A stretch of 64,000 nt of DNA from Diphasiastrum complanatum (taxonomy: Eukaryota > Streptophyta > Lycopodiopsida > Lycopodiales > Lycopodiaceae). The position numbers were made by a program, and so were the translations under genes. Positions 10,901 to 22,900 of this stretch are shown piece after piece. The first letter of the stretch is position 1, and each line of letters starts with the position of its first letter. The notes beneath the pieces were generated by a model. It was not told the DNA's origin. It was given only the letters and a program-made list of their open reading frames with translations, and ran no database searches. The stretch lies in assembly GCA_029204225.1 (NCBI GenBank), contig CM055103.1, forward strand, positions 27,698,315 through 27,762,314, read 5' to 3'.

Positions 10901-13900
10901 GCAGGTCCTATATGAATGTCATAACAATCCTAGTGCGGGACACCCAGGCATACAGAAGACCTATGAACTTCTTCGTAGGCAATTTTTCTGGCCCAGTATG
11001 AAAAAAGACGTCCACCAGTATATAACCAGTTGCCAAAAATATCAAGTAAACAAAGCAGAGCGTTTAAAGGCAGGAGGGTTGTTGCATCCCTTAGAAATAC
11101 CAGCTGGTAAATGGGAGAGTATCTCCATGGATTTTATAGTAGGCCTGCCTAAAACCCAAAAGGGTAATGACGCTATATGGGTCACAGTTGACCGTCTGAC
11201 CAAAATGGCTCATTTGATTCCGACCAAAACAACCGTTAGAGCTCCAAAGTTAGCGAGGTTGTTTGTAGACGGGCTATTTAAATTGTACGGTCTACCTTCC
11301 GGCATAGTTAGCGACCGGGACAGTAAGTTTACTGGAAATTTTTGGAGGGCAGTATTCCATCATCTCCATACTAAACTTAATATGAGTACCACCGACCATC
11401 CACAGACGGACGGTCAAACAGAGAGGGTAAATCAGGTGCTGGAGGATATGCTTCGTGCATACGTCAGCAAGAAGCAGACTAATTGGGAGGAGTATCTCTC
11501 GATATTAGAGTTTGCTTACAACAGTACCAAACATTCAGCTACGAGATACAGCCCATTTATGCTGATGTACGGTTTTCAGCCACGCTCACCCACAGCTGTA
11601 GGGTTTAAACAAGAAAAAGTTGAAGCAGCCATAAACTTTTTAGAGGACCTAAACCATAAGATAGAACATGCTAAGCGTAGCATTAGGCAGTCCCAGGATC
11701 GAGCCAGGCATTATGCAGATCCACACAGACGAGATGTGCAGTTCTCCACTGGTGAGAAAGTCTACTTGAGAGTCCCAGTCGACTCTAAAACCCTCAAATT
11801 AGGAGTGTGTGCTAAGTTGTCTCCAAGGTATTGTGGTCCCTTTACCATCAGTAGGAGACTAGGCGAGGTCACCTATGAACTAGAACTCCCACACAGCAGT
11901 AAGGTTTTTCCAGTCTTTCATGTAAGTCAGTTACGAAAGGCCTTTACCAGATCAGACAATCTGGTAGGGGATAGTGTTCTAGTTCTCCCATTGGATCCTC
12001 AACAACCTCCACATGAACCAGAGGAGATTCTTGATAGTAGAGAGACGCAGATTCGTCATACTCTATATCGAGAATACCTGGTTAAGTGGAATGATCAGTC
12101 TGTTGAGAATGCCACTTGGGAAAGAGGCAGCGTCCTTTGCAAGATTTTTCCAGACTTTGTCTTAGAGGACCATACTAAAGGGGGAGGGAGTGTTACGAGC
12201 TCGTAACCAGTGCCGAACCCTAGGGAACACAGGTAGGTCAGATACCACAGTCAGGGTCGTGTCCAACGTGTTGAAGAGTAATGCCTATTTTACCCCTTTT
12301 GGCTAAGCATTAGTTAAGTTGTACATAACTCATGGGGCATGTTTTAATTAAATGCATGACCCCCCATTTTGTTAAGTTATGTAAATTAGTGCAAGTGGCC
12401 CACTTGGCCAAGTAGCTCACTCCTATGGTTGACACCTAGACTTTCCATGCATGTAAAGGAGGTGCTTGCCTCACAAGGGATTTGGAGGACCCACGCCCTC
12501 CTCTCTCTCTCAAGCAATTCATTTCTTCTTGAGACTTTTGAGTTTGTGAGATGCTCATGCAATTCTCCTTGTGTGTGATATTTCCATAGCCAAGTTTTCT
12601 CAAGCTTTCATAGTTGATCTAGCATCTGAGTTAAGATACTCCATAGCTAGGTCTTGTAAATCTTCACAACGTACATGACCAACAGGGCAAGACAGTGTGA
12701 GTAGTGTGCCCCAGCACGGTCCATAGCCATGTCGGGCCTAACACAACCTAGGGACCCTGTCAGCAGGATAGGGCCCTCAGTTGGGTCCCGACGTGCAGTC
12801 GGCCACGTCAGTGCCACGTGGCCGACACTTGGCAGTTGCATGCTACCAGTCCTCACACTAGGCTAGGAGGGGCTTACTCTATATCAAAGAGTAGGCAAGG
12901 TTGGGTGGATCAATTAGTGTTTGCCCTACTGTGGTGTTAGGATCTATTACACACAGCTCCACGTACCAACTAATCAGCCCATTCAAAGCTCTGTTGACCA
13001 GCTAGCTGATATATGTGACAGCTCATCATGGCTCTTTCATAGATCCATGTGCCTGTTAGTTGCTATCTATGTGCAGCACTTATCAGCTAGCTAATGGGTA
13101 ATCCTAGCTCTACACAGCTAGTGTGAAGTCTTTTCGAGCGTGTGCAGGTATTCGATTTTAGTTTTGATATCCTGCAGTTATCAATCAAGATATCACAAAT
13201 CAGAACCATCGGATATCAAATTTTCCATTACCTACCAAGATTGGTTAGCGGGTCGTAAGACTCTATTTGCATGCCCAAGATTGATAGCTAGCAGGTAAAT
13301 TTATCAAAATTTACTATTAATACCTGGATGTGGCTAGGTAATAGGAATTCAAATCTTTATTTGAGCCTTATTGATACTTAGAAGCAACAGATTAAGAGAA
13401 ATCTCACACCACCCAGGACAGTGAGTTTGTTACCCTGTAGTTCTAAGAATTGCTAACTTAAGTCCTGTAATCACCTAGTCAGGTTCTAGTCAAACTCACA
13501 TGCTAAATACTCCAAGTCAGCAACAGCATCAAACTAGTCTGGCTATCAAATAAGTATGAATAGTAAGAAGCCAAAAGAGGACTTTGAGATTACAGCATCA
13601 TTGTTAATCAATCAACTTACCAGAATACACAGATCTAAACCCAAAGGAGAGCATATAAGCTCAAGAGCTTCTACTACTATTTTCAGAATCTTGGCAACGG
13701 TTCAACCTCTTCAAAGCACAATATGATGAATCAAGCAAGCAAAACAAAAAACTTCCTAATAGAGAAAAACATGGATATGAGAGAATAGTAACGCATGAAG
13801 AAATAAATTGCTTAACAGGTGATACCTGAATATGATTCAGCATAGACTGACCAAGTTCCTGCAATCGTACAGAAAAGGCACCCTGTTTGGCTGTGCCAGC

Positions 13901-16900
13901 ATGTTCATGGTAACATGTAGGAGGATCACACTGAAATTCATTATTATCATTTTGTGCTTCCCCAGTGATGCAATCCCTTCCCGGTGTTTCCAACAATCTT
14001 GAAGCTATACCGCTGTTGACACTAGAGCAGAATTCCCTTTCCAGAATATAAGGGTTCCACATGTACTTTGTTCTTTCTGGTAAAGCACTTCTGGGCACAG
14101 TTTGACTAGCAATCTCGTTGTGGCTTAGACTTTCACCATTCAAACAAGCCCCTTCTGTATTTTTCAGAATGGGACTCTTCTCTCCAAGGTTTAACTTGTC
14201 CAAACCGCAAACCCAAGCTAACACTCTGGGTGCTTCCTTTGATTTTGAGTGATCAATGAAAGAGGAGCTCTCCATCCTTCCAATTCCTTGACAAGTTGGG
14301 CTACAAGTCACTTCTTCTGAAGGCTGCCCAGAGTTTATAGGACCCGGAACTCCCCTCGCAGATGGAGGTCTCCATCCTTTATCATAATGCTCATCAAAGT
14401 TACTTGATGTATATGGGTTATCAAATATCACTTGCTTTGATTCAGCAGCACCAGCTGCATTTTGAAAGGCAAACAAGTTGGCATTCTCGTAATGGCTGTA
14501 AGGTGGCAAACGAATGTTTTCTAAATCATCTTTAGTAAGTGCAGTCCTCATTCGACTACCCAGATGCCCATCCTTTGCAAAAGGCTCAATACTATGCACT
14601 TCTTCCTCAATATTAGACTGATCAGAATCTGCACTCGGCTTTTGCGGGCCTGACAATTCCTGTGAATATGAATTTTGCTTATCAATACCATTGAATTTTA
14701 TTTCATTTTCATAACAAGTTGCTATTAAATCATCTTTGATGTCACCAAATTCATTCATTCTCTCTCTGATGGATTCTGCAATTGGTGATGATATGCTACT
14801 ACTATGACTATGAACATTTTCACAATGTCCCTCCTTTTGTGGCATAGAAATGGATTTAGGTGATTCACTTACATCACAATCCTCATCAGGCATTCCATTT
14901 GCAGCCTGCACCCCTTTGTTGAACCTGATTGTGTGAGCTGTACTACCCTCCTGCTGATCATCTCGCTGATTCTCAAAAGAGTTACGGTCTGCAGACAAAG
15001 CACCATCTTGCTGTTTTCCAGATACAGTGTCAGAACTCCTGGTGGTGACTTGTGGTTGATAACTTCCTACTTGTGATGCAGCCTTACTCAAGGATTCATC
15101 TACCAAAACCTGCTGTAGCATAGAACTCTTCCACCTCCCCTCCCAATAACTTTCAGGCAAAGCTAATCTCAATATCTCAGGTGAGCAAGGGGTGGATTTC
15201 TCATGTTGTAGAACCGAGCATTTTAAGATACCAGTATGTCCACGACTAGTGGGGGGAGATATACTGCCAGTTCTTGCAGATTTTCCAGCCTTGCTAAGCC
15301 CGGAGAGGTAAGCATTTCTCGGAATAGGAGGAGGAGGAGTCCTTGCTGCTGTTTCTGCCAAAGATTGAATGAGCTTGGCATTTTCTATTAGACTTCGTAC
15401 ATCAGATGCTTGAGGGAAGTTCAAAAGCCTCTGTAGGCATGCTGTTGCATCAGGAGCAGCTAACAATGCCGGTCGCAAGTAGAGCAGCATGGACACAGCC
15501 AAAGCATATATCAGTGCGGTGCGAGCAGAATACTTAAGAACATAAAAGTACTCATTGCCTGCCTCCATGGGAAATACTTGATTTGATGCTGCAAATATGG
15601 CATCCCACACAAGAAGTAAATCCTCAAGAAGAAATTCACGCCCAAAAAGCAGACGGAGCCATCGCAAAGCAAAGAACTGTGGCTCCACACCCAGTTCCAC
15701 AAAGTGTACATAAAGTGAAGCATCAGCAGCAGCCAGTGTTCGATACAGTGCAGCAGAAGCTTCAATTATAGGGGGAACACCCAAAGGTGATCCAGAACCT
15801 GATGAGCTTATGTAATAGTCAACCATTGCAACTGCTCCTCCTTGCCCATTCATCAAAGCATCAAACATGCAATATGCATCATGCTCTATGAATCTTGCTG
15901 AAAGCAGAGAACCAAGCTCACCCTCCACTCCATACATGTCACTGCCCATTAGCACAGTTGCAACATCTGCGCCGAATTCATCCATGTCATCGAAGGAATT
16001 TGGTATATCCTGCTGCAAAATATACTCACCACATGTCTTTGAAAGCTTGGATTTAGCATCCAAGGAAGAGGAAGCATCCCCATGAGGTCTTCTGGTGGTT
16101 CTATCTCTCTCCCATGAATCTCTACTTAAAGCTTGAAGAGAAATCCTGGTAAAGCCATCATCGAAATGATCTTCATATTTACCCTTCATGTGAGAAAGCT
16201 TCTCAAGGTCCACATGCAGAACATACAGAAATGGAGCCAGTAACTCATGCATCCCTGAAAGTCCAAATGATATCATCTACCTTGTCATAACCAATTACAA
16301 GCTCATAGGAGGACTGAATATTCCTTCAGATGATATTCAACAAGGTCAAATTGCGCTCAGAATAGAAATCCAGAAAGTTACATAAAATTCAAAAATTGAA
16401 CTTCATGAATCTGCTAGACTCCAATTCATCACTTAGGAAAAAAACAGAACAGAAAATCTTACAAAAAGGAGAGTCAATTGCATCCCACTTGAACATTGAT
16501 CAAGTACCTTACCCTGACGATAGCTACATTGAGAGTGTATAAGCGACCAAACAAGTAGAACTCGGCGTAACATTGATTGACATGATTGACCTTGAAAATA
16601 ATCGCCATGCTCTGGATATAGCCGTGCAAGATCCTTATCTATTGTACTTTCAAGTTCAACATTTTGGAAAAAACGGCCCCAAACACTATCTGCACGTACA
16701 GAAAGAGTCAGCCATTCCACCGCAAGAGCAAGTATAAAGAGAGCATCATTTCATGGTTAATTTTGAAATGATATGTTCAACTATGTTGAACCCCATAACT
16801 TATTTACATACTAAGTAAATAAGAGAATATAGAAGTAGCAACAACTACAACTCCTCAGCAAAACTTTGAGCCAACTTCAATCACAAGATTCTAGCACAAA

Positions 16901-19900
16901 AACCAGGACAACTTAATCAATATCTACTCAAGGAACTGCATTCATCAATTGAATGTGAACTAATCTATCATGTCAGCACTTTTTCAGTTGACCCTTGGCC
17001 ATCACAAGACCTTGCAGAATCACAAACTGACAAATATTCCCCATGCTTACTGGTAAATTTTGATTCTCAAGCATACTCATGCTTGGTTGAGCTGTTGAGC
17101 ACTTGAGTTTAACCAGGTCAGCACAGGAATATGTATGTATAGCAAATTTACCATAAAGAGGTCAAGTTAGATGTGGGGACAACTTCAATTCTCAGTTAGT
17201 CAAACCTATCCCTTTCAGTTGAGCGAAAGTCCAATCCACCCCTGGTTGCTGTACTAAATTAAACCTTTCCAGATAATGATCTCTGACACAAGAAGGATGA
17301 TCCTATTCAGAAGGCCATGTCTGCTTCCAGCTCTTACCAGGATCCATAGAAAGGGGATTGTCCATGCTGAGATCATGAGGTGGTGTTTGACCATCCTCCA
17401 TGAGGTGGGGATCAACCAAAAGGCGTCTCCGATATTCAGCATACCTGAATTGATCACCAGGAAATGGTTAAATTTTACAGCTTTCACATAACAATAATCC
17501 TCTTACGACAATAAGAAGCATGCCTGGACAGATTATACTTCAAGGATAGCATCTTCTTACATGTTTAAGTCAACATATTTTCCTTTTCTATGACAGAGAA
17601 TTTGTATTATTTCATCCTCTATACATCCCAAAATGCAGTCCACTAAAGTAATGCCAAAAAATCATCTTTAAGCACAGAAACAACACAACTACTTGCTGTG
17701 ATGTCCACATGCAAAGAAATTCCTGAATGTTTATGAATCTCAAGTCAAGATTGCAAATTTTAATTCGCACCCACAAAGTCTGATGCTATCAACTCAATTA
17801 TGTAAAGCAAGGCTTATTCTTGCAGCATCTCACTCCACTCCAACCATCACTACCTAGGAGTTTCTGTAAATTGCATGCAAAAAGGTCTACATGAATATTT
17901 TCGTGTGTGTGTGCGCGCGCGCGCACGCGTGTTTTTATATGTCAATGTTGCAGCAAATCGTGATTCGCTAAAATCACAATTTGCAAATTGCAATTTGCCG
18001 CAGCGAAGCGCTAAAATAAACAAAATAAATAAACGCAACAGTATGAGAAATATGGCAAAATATAGCTTGATTAAGGCCAATTTTATGTACATAATGGCAT
18101 TCCACACGTGTGGAGCCTCTTCCCACGTGTGAAGCATAGGCATAGGTCAGCTTGTACATAATACTAAGAACCATTAAGGCAAATAGTCAATTTTTTAAAG
18201 TTAGAATGCATCTTCCTAGATTCTAGCTTTTTCAAGACGTGCAATTTGATTGGATGGCTATAGATTTGCATGAGACCTTAGGAGGAGCCAAAGGACAAGT
18301 GAATGTACTGTCCCACAAATGTGAAATAGGTCAAGTCAGTCCAAGCCTCAAGCTTTTTGTATATACTCTAATTTGGAGCTCATTTGGTAAGAACAATTTG
18401 AAGAGATCTTGAGGATTTTGCATCAAGCTTGTGTATCTCTCTCTTTGCATGCATTTTTGGATCCAATGCTTCAATTAGTGTTAGTATTTTGGTCTGAGGT
18501 CTCTGTCCATATAGTAGGTTGTGGCTCACACGTGTGAAGCCTATTTGATCATTTACACTTTGCTTTAGATTGCTCTTGCTTACGTATGAAGATGGGATCA
18601 ATTCTAGCTTGCATTTGGAGATAGAATTGTCGATAATAATGTAACCAATCACTCTTGTGGATTGAATGAATCCATTTATGGTCCTAATTGTACTTTTCTT
18701 TCACAAAAAGAGCACACAAGCCCACAGACCCACGCCAGAGAGAGAAAGAAAGAAAGCTTTATTGATGTCTTTTCCATGCCAAAAGGCATATAAGACGAAT
18801 GAGTACATGTCAAGTGTGTCATACAATGGGGAGCGTATGAAACATCTCCGAAACAATATAGAAAAAAATAAGCTAAGTATATCTCCTAAACCACGCATGA
18901 GAGAGAGAGAGAGAGAGAGAAAGAAAGAAAGAAAGATCTTTATTAATATCCATGGAATACCCTAAGGTACATAGGACTGAAAAAAAGGTACATGTCAAGT
19001 GTGCCCGGTGGGAGCATGAAAGCTCAACCACCTAAAAGAAACAAGATTACAATAAAACAGGAAACAGTGCTATGCACAAGGAGAGTCAAGCATCATAGAT
19101 GTCTCTCTGCTGTGAAAAAATGATGTCAAGTATGCTGTGGCACTGTCTCTGTGCGAGCTACGTCTCTCTGTCGTCGAGTAGATGATCGGTGGTGTCTACG
19201 CTGTCGTGAAGTTGCAGGCTGTGGCCTGCGGGCTGGCTGTCTCTCTGGTCGACGACACTGTCTCTGCCGTCTATGTATGGTGGCATCTGGAATCTCAGCC
19301 TCTCCATCAGAATCACTACTCTCCTGCCTTTGTCTCCGACGGGATAGACACTCCTGTATGCTCAGCTGTATCGGGGGGGAGGTGTCAGCGTCAAGACTCG
19401 CCATACGCAAGTCTATCATCTCCCGGATCATCAACGCAACACATCTGGAGTCCTCATACGATATCCAGGCAGAGAGTGCAAGTTGATGGTCTCGAAACAA
19501 GCAGTAGTATCTCCTTCGAATCTCATAGTAAGCTGGGCATCTGAAGAGAAAATGAAACTCATCCTCTATATCATGTAGGTCACACATACTACAAATCCGC
19601 GCGTCTCTCGAGATGCCCCTGTATCTACCAGTCTCAATGGCTAACTAGTGAGAGGAAACCCGGAACTGACCCATTACTATCCGCAGTCTGTGTGAGATAC
19701 TGTCTACTAGGTATCTGGGTACAATGGGATACCCAAAAGGATCCCGAGATAGAAAATGTGTCCGATAAAACTCCGTCTTCACCCCAGATGGATCCTGCCA
19801 AGTGCTCTGAAGATATGCCCTGTATAAGTATCCTCTAATATACTGATGAGTACCAGCTGGTAGATCCGTAATGTGAATACTCAATGTGGAGAGGAGACGA

Positions 19901-22900
19901 CAGGCCAGGGAATACCACGAGAAGGAGTGCCCCTCAGAGCGTAGGTGCTGGGAGGACGACAGCGCTGCTGCAGCATAGTGTGTGCCTCTACCCTGGAGAT
20001 CCTCTAGGCGCTGTATGAATGTGACAATATGGAACAGTGCCTCCATCTGAATAGGGGGGACGGCAAACTCTGCCAATATAATATGATGTGGGATAGAGGG
20101 CTTAGCCCGTATCATCTGAGAGAGCATATGAATCTGAAGTCGTGAGATGCGCGCCCACTCGGTAGCCGTCAAGCCAGTACTCCATGTCTCTGATGCATAT
20201 AGAGCTGAGGGAACGACCATAGTGTCAAAGACTCGGCACTTACTAGTCGCATCTCTAACATGTGATCTGAAACATAATCTCTCCAACTCTACCAACGATG
20301 CATAACCCTTCCGTAGTCGGGAAAATGCCGCCTGTCGCATGCTGAAAGTGGGACCAGAAAATACCACCCCTAGGTATGTGTAGGAGTCAACTACCTCAAG
20401 TGGATGCTCCTCCCATAAAAGCACCTGTCGCATCATGAAGGATCTAGAAGTGTTAAATACCATAACTTTGGTTTTGGCCACATTCACTGATAATCCCCAC
20501 TGAGTACAAAAAGAGTGAAGTGCGTCAAGATGTCGCTGCAAACCTTCCCTCGTCCTCGAAAGCAAAAGCACATCATCAACATATAATAGGATAGCGATAA
20601 CGAGGTCACCCAATGTGCATCCCTGTTACGAGCTCGTAACCAGTGCCGAACCCTAGGGAACACAGATAGGTCAGATACCACAGTCAGGGTCGTGTCCAGC
20701 GTACATGACCAACAGGGCAAGACAGTGTGAGTAGTGTGCCCCAGCACGGTCCATAGCCATGGCGGGCCTAACACAGCCTAGGGACCCTGTCAGCAGGATA
20801 GGGCCCCCAGTTGGGTCCCGACGTGCAGTCGGCCACGTCAGTGCCACGTGGCCGACACTTGGCAGTTGCATGCTACCAGTCCTCACACTGGGCTAGGAGG
20901 GGCTTACTCTATATCAGGGAGTAGGCAAGGTTGGGTGGATCAGTTAGTGTTTGCCCTACTGTGGTGTTAGTATCTATTACACTGGTATCAGAGTTATCTC
21001 CATCCTAGGGAAGTTAGTTTTCAGCAGTGGAGAAAGTAGCTAGATTGCTCATAACTTTTTCAAGTTTTCAGAAATCTACAAAGCAGGGCCAGCGCTGGAA
21101 AATCAGTAGGATACTAAGAAAATCATGGTGAAAACTTTTGTTTTCTACCTGGTATTTGAGGCAAAATAAAAGTGCAGGTCCAGCGCTGCCAGATCAGGCT
21201 TCAATCCTGATTTTCGAGTGAAATTTTAGCAAGTTCTCAACGTTTCCAGAGCAGAAAGGTTGGCATAGGTTCAGCGCTCCCAGAGCTGAGGAAAAATCAG
21301 AATTTGGAACACTTTTTGGGCCCCAAATCAGAAGAAATTGGGCTAGTTAGGTTGCTTCCCAGTCAGCGAGGGTAGGAACTAGTTTGTTCCGGATTTTTCT
21401 TGCATCCTTTCCAGATTTTACTCGACTTTTGGGAAATTTCAGGGCTGCCACAGATCAGCGACCAGGGTACCATCACAAATTCCAGGATTTGCAAGTGGAT
21501 TTGGGCTTTGAATCTGGTTTTTTTGTACCAATACTGGAGCTGTCAGATCAGCGAGGGGGGATAGCAAAAAAATTTCAGATCTTGTGCCTCCTATTCGGAT
21601 TTCTCAAAATCATAGGTCTGAAAGCAGTTGAAGAAGAGCTGAAAGGGCTTTTCTTGATTCTCTCTGCGGAAGTACAGTTCTCAGAAAGAGCTAAGTTTCC
21701 TTTCCTTTCCCTTGTACAGTTATAAATTAGTCTTTTAGACTTTTTTCCTTCAGAAGTTAAGGTAGCTCTCTTTCAGTTCCGAAGATGACCACTCCTCAGG
21801 GACCTGATCAACCCTCGGAGAGAGGCTTCGACGAACTTGAAACAGAAGCCTTGGCTTACAGTAAAGGGAAGGAACCCATGGAATTGGAAGAACAGGAACA
21901 GTTCGCCAAAGAACTCGACGAACTGGTTACCAAGGAGCAGTTTCTCCAGTTGGTAACAGAAGTGGATGAACTGAAGTTGGCATTAGCCAATTTCAAGTCC
22001 AGTGTGGACGACTCGTTCGCTGAACTCAAAAGCTTAATTTTGAGTTCCGCCAAAGGAAGCCTTCCCTCCACTTCTCAATTATCCCCTTCTCCACTTCCAT
22101 CAGTTTCGGGTGAGACTTTACGGTCTCACCCCAGTGTTTTTAAAGATTTAAAACCTCCTACTTTTAATGGGGAAGAGAAGGATAGAAATGCAGACATTCT
22201 ACAAACCTTCCTCAGCAAATGGAAGAACATCCATGCTCTTAAGTAGACCCCTGACCATTTGCAAGCTATTGAGGCCAGTCTTTCCTTAGGGCCTATGGCC
22301 TATAAGTGGTGGTTAAATCTCCAGGAGACTGGGCAGACTCCCCGGTCATGGAAAGCCTTCGAAGAAGCTTTCCTAAGAGAATTTCTACCAAAAAGTGAAC
22401 TTGATAGAGCCCGGGAAGCCTGGGAAAGAACAGTAATGGACAAGTCCCTCATCCAATATATCTCGTAGTATCGAGAAGCAATTTTAAAGATTAAAAATAT
22501 GGATGATCATCAGAAAATCAGGGGATTTGTCCGTGGCCTCAAAGATGAATATAAAGTAGAGGTCCAGAGAAACTTGCCTACTATCCTTGAGCAAGCTCTC
22601 AGATATGCTCAAATCTATGATGATTCAGTGGGTAGGAAGAGGGCGAGACAGCAGCCTCCTCAGAAAGACTTTCAATTTAAAAAGAAATTTTTAAAAAGAA
22701 AGAATCAAGATAAATTTAAAAGTGAAGCTCCTCAGAAACGCGCTTCACTCATACAGCCCTTGAAACCAGATGATTTTGAGAAAGCCAAACAAGAACGTTT
22801 GTGCTTTGTGTGTATGGGCAAGGGACACACAGTCAGACAGTGTCCCAAGGGGCCTTTCACAAAGTGTATCATGAAGATCATGAACACTGTTGCCAGCTGA

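Larger units (their letters stand above)
7056..12951 (+). mobile_element. Ty3/gypsy chromovirus-1 with 358-bp LTRs
   Basis: Two LTRs (7056-7413; 12191-12951 after subtracting a 398-bp insert and its 5-bp duplication) differ at about 10 of 358 bases by eye. Between them lie a tRNA-Met primer site, a long leader, gag, and pol with RT, RNase H, integrase and a C-terminal chromodomain. Relative to chromovirus-2 about 721 bp are missing after gag, removing the zinc knuckle and protease. Several frameshifts and a stop break RT. It lies antisense in an intron of the TBC gene. Confidence 0.92.
1117..13825 (-). other. TBC gene intron 4, 12.7 kb, filled with retrotransposons
   Basis: The donor GTATCA at 13825 and the acceptor TTTGCAG at 1117 bound this intron. 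It contains two LINE remnants and a chromovirus, all in plus orientation, antisense to the gene, plus a solo LTR. About 0.78 kb before the first LINE (1117-1897) and 0.87 kb after the chromovirus (12957-13825) hold no recognisable element. Confidence 0.75.

Noticed and set aside
13661-13825. Extension of TBC exon 4 to 13661 as the C-terminus
   Set aside because: A clear GT donor follows LNHIQ at 13826, the extension has no family-like features, and exon 5 (1116-937) supplies the expected C-terminal helix in phase.
16433-16720. Independent small gene starting [12 protein letters not shown]
   Set aside because: Only 16689-16513 is coding, as exon 3 of the TBC gene; the ends of the open frame are intron sequence.
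17254-17487. Open frame [11 protein letters not shown] on the minus strand
   Set aside because: It is the wrong frame of the TBC exon 2 region. The correct frame gives [13 protein letters not shown] between splice sites.
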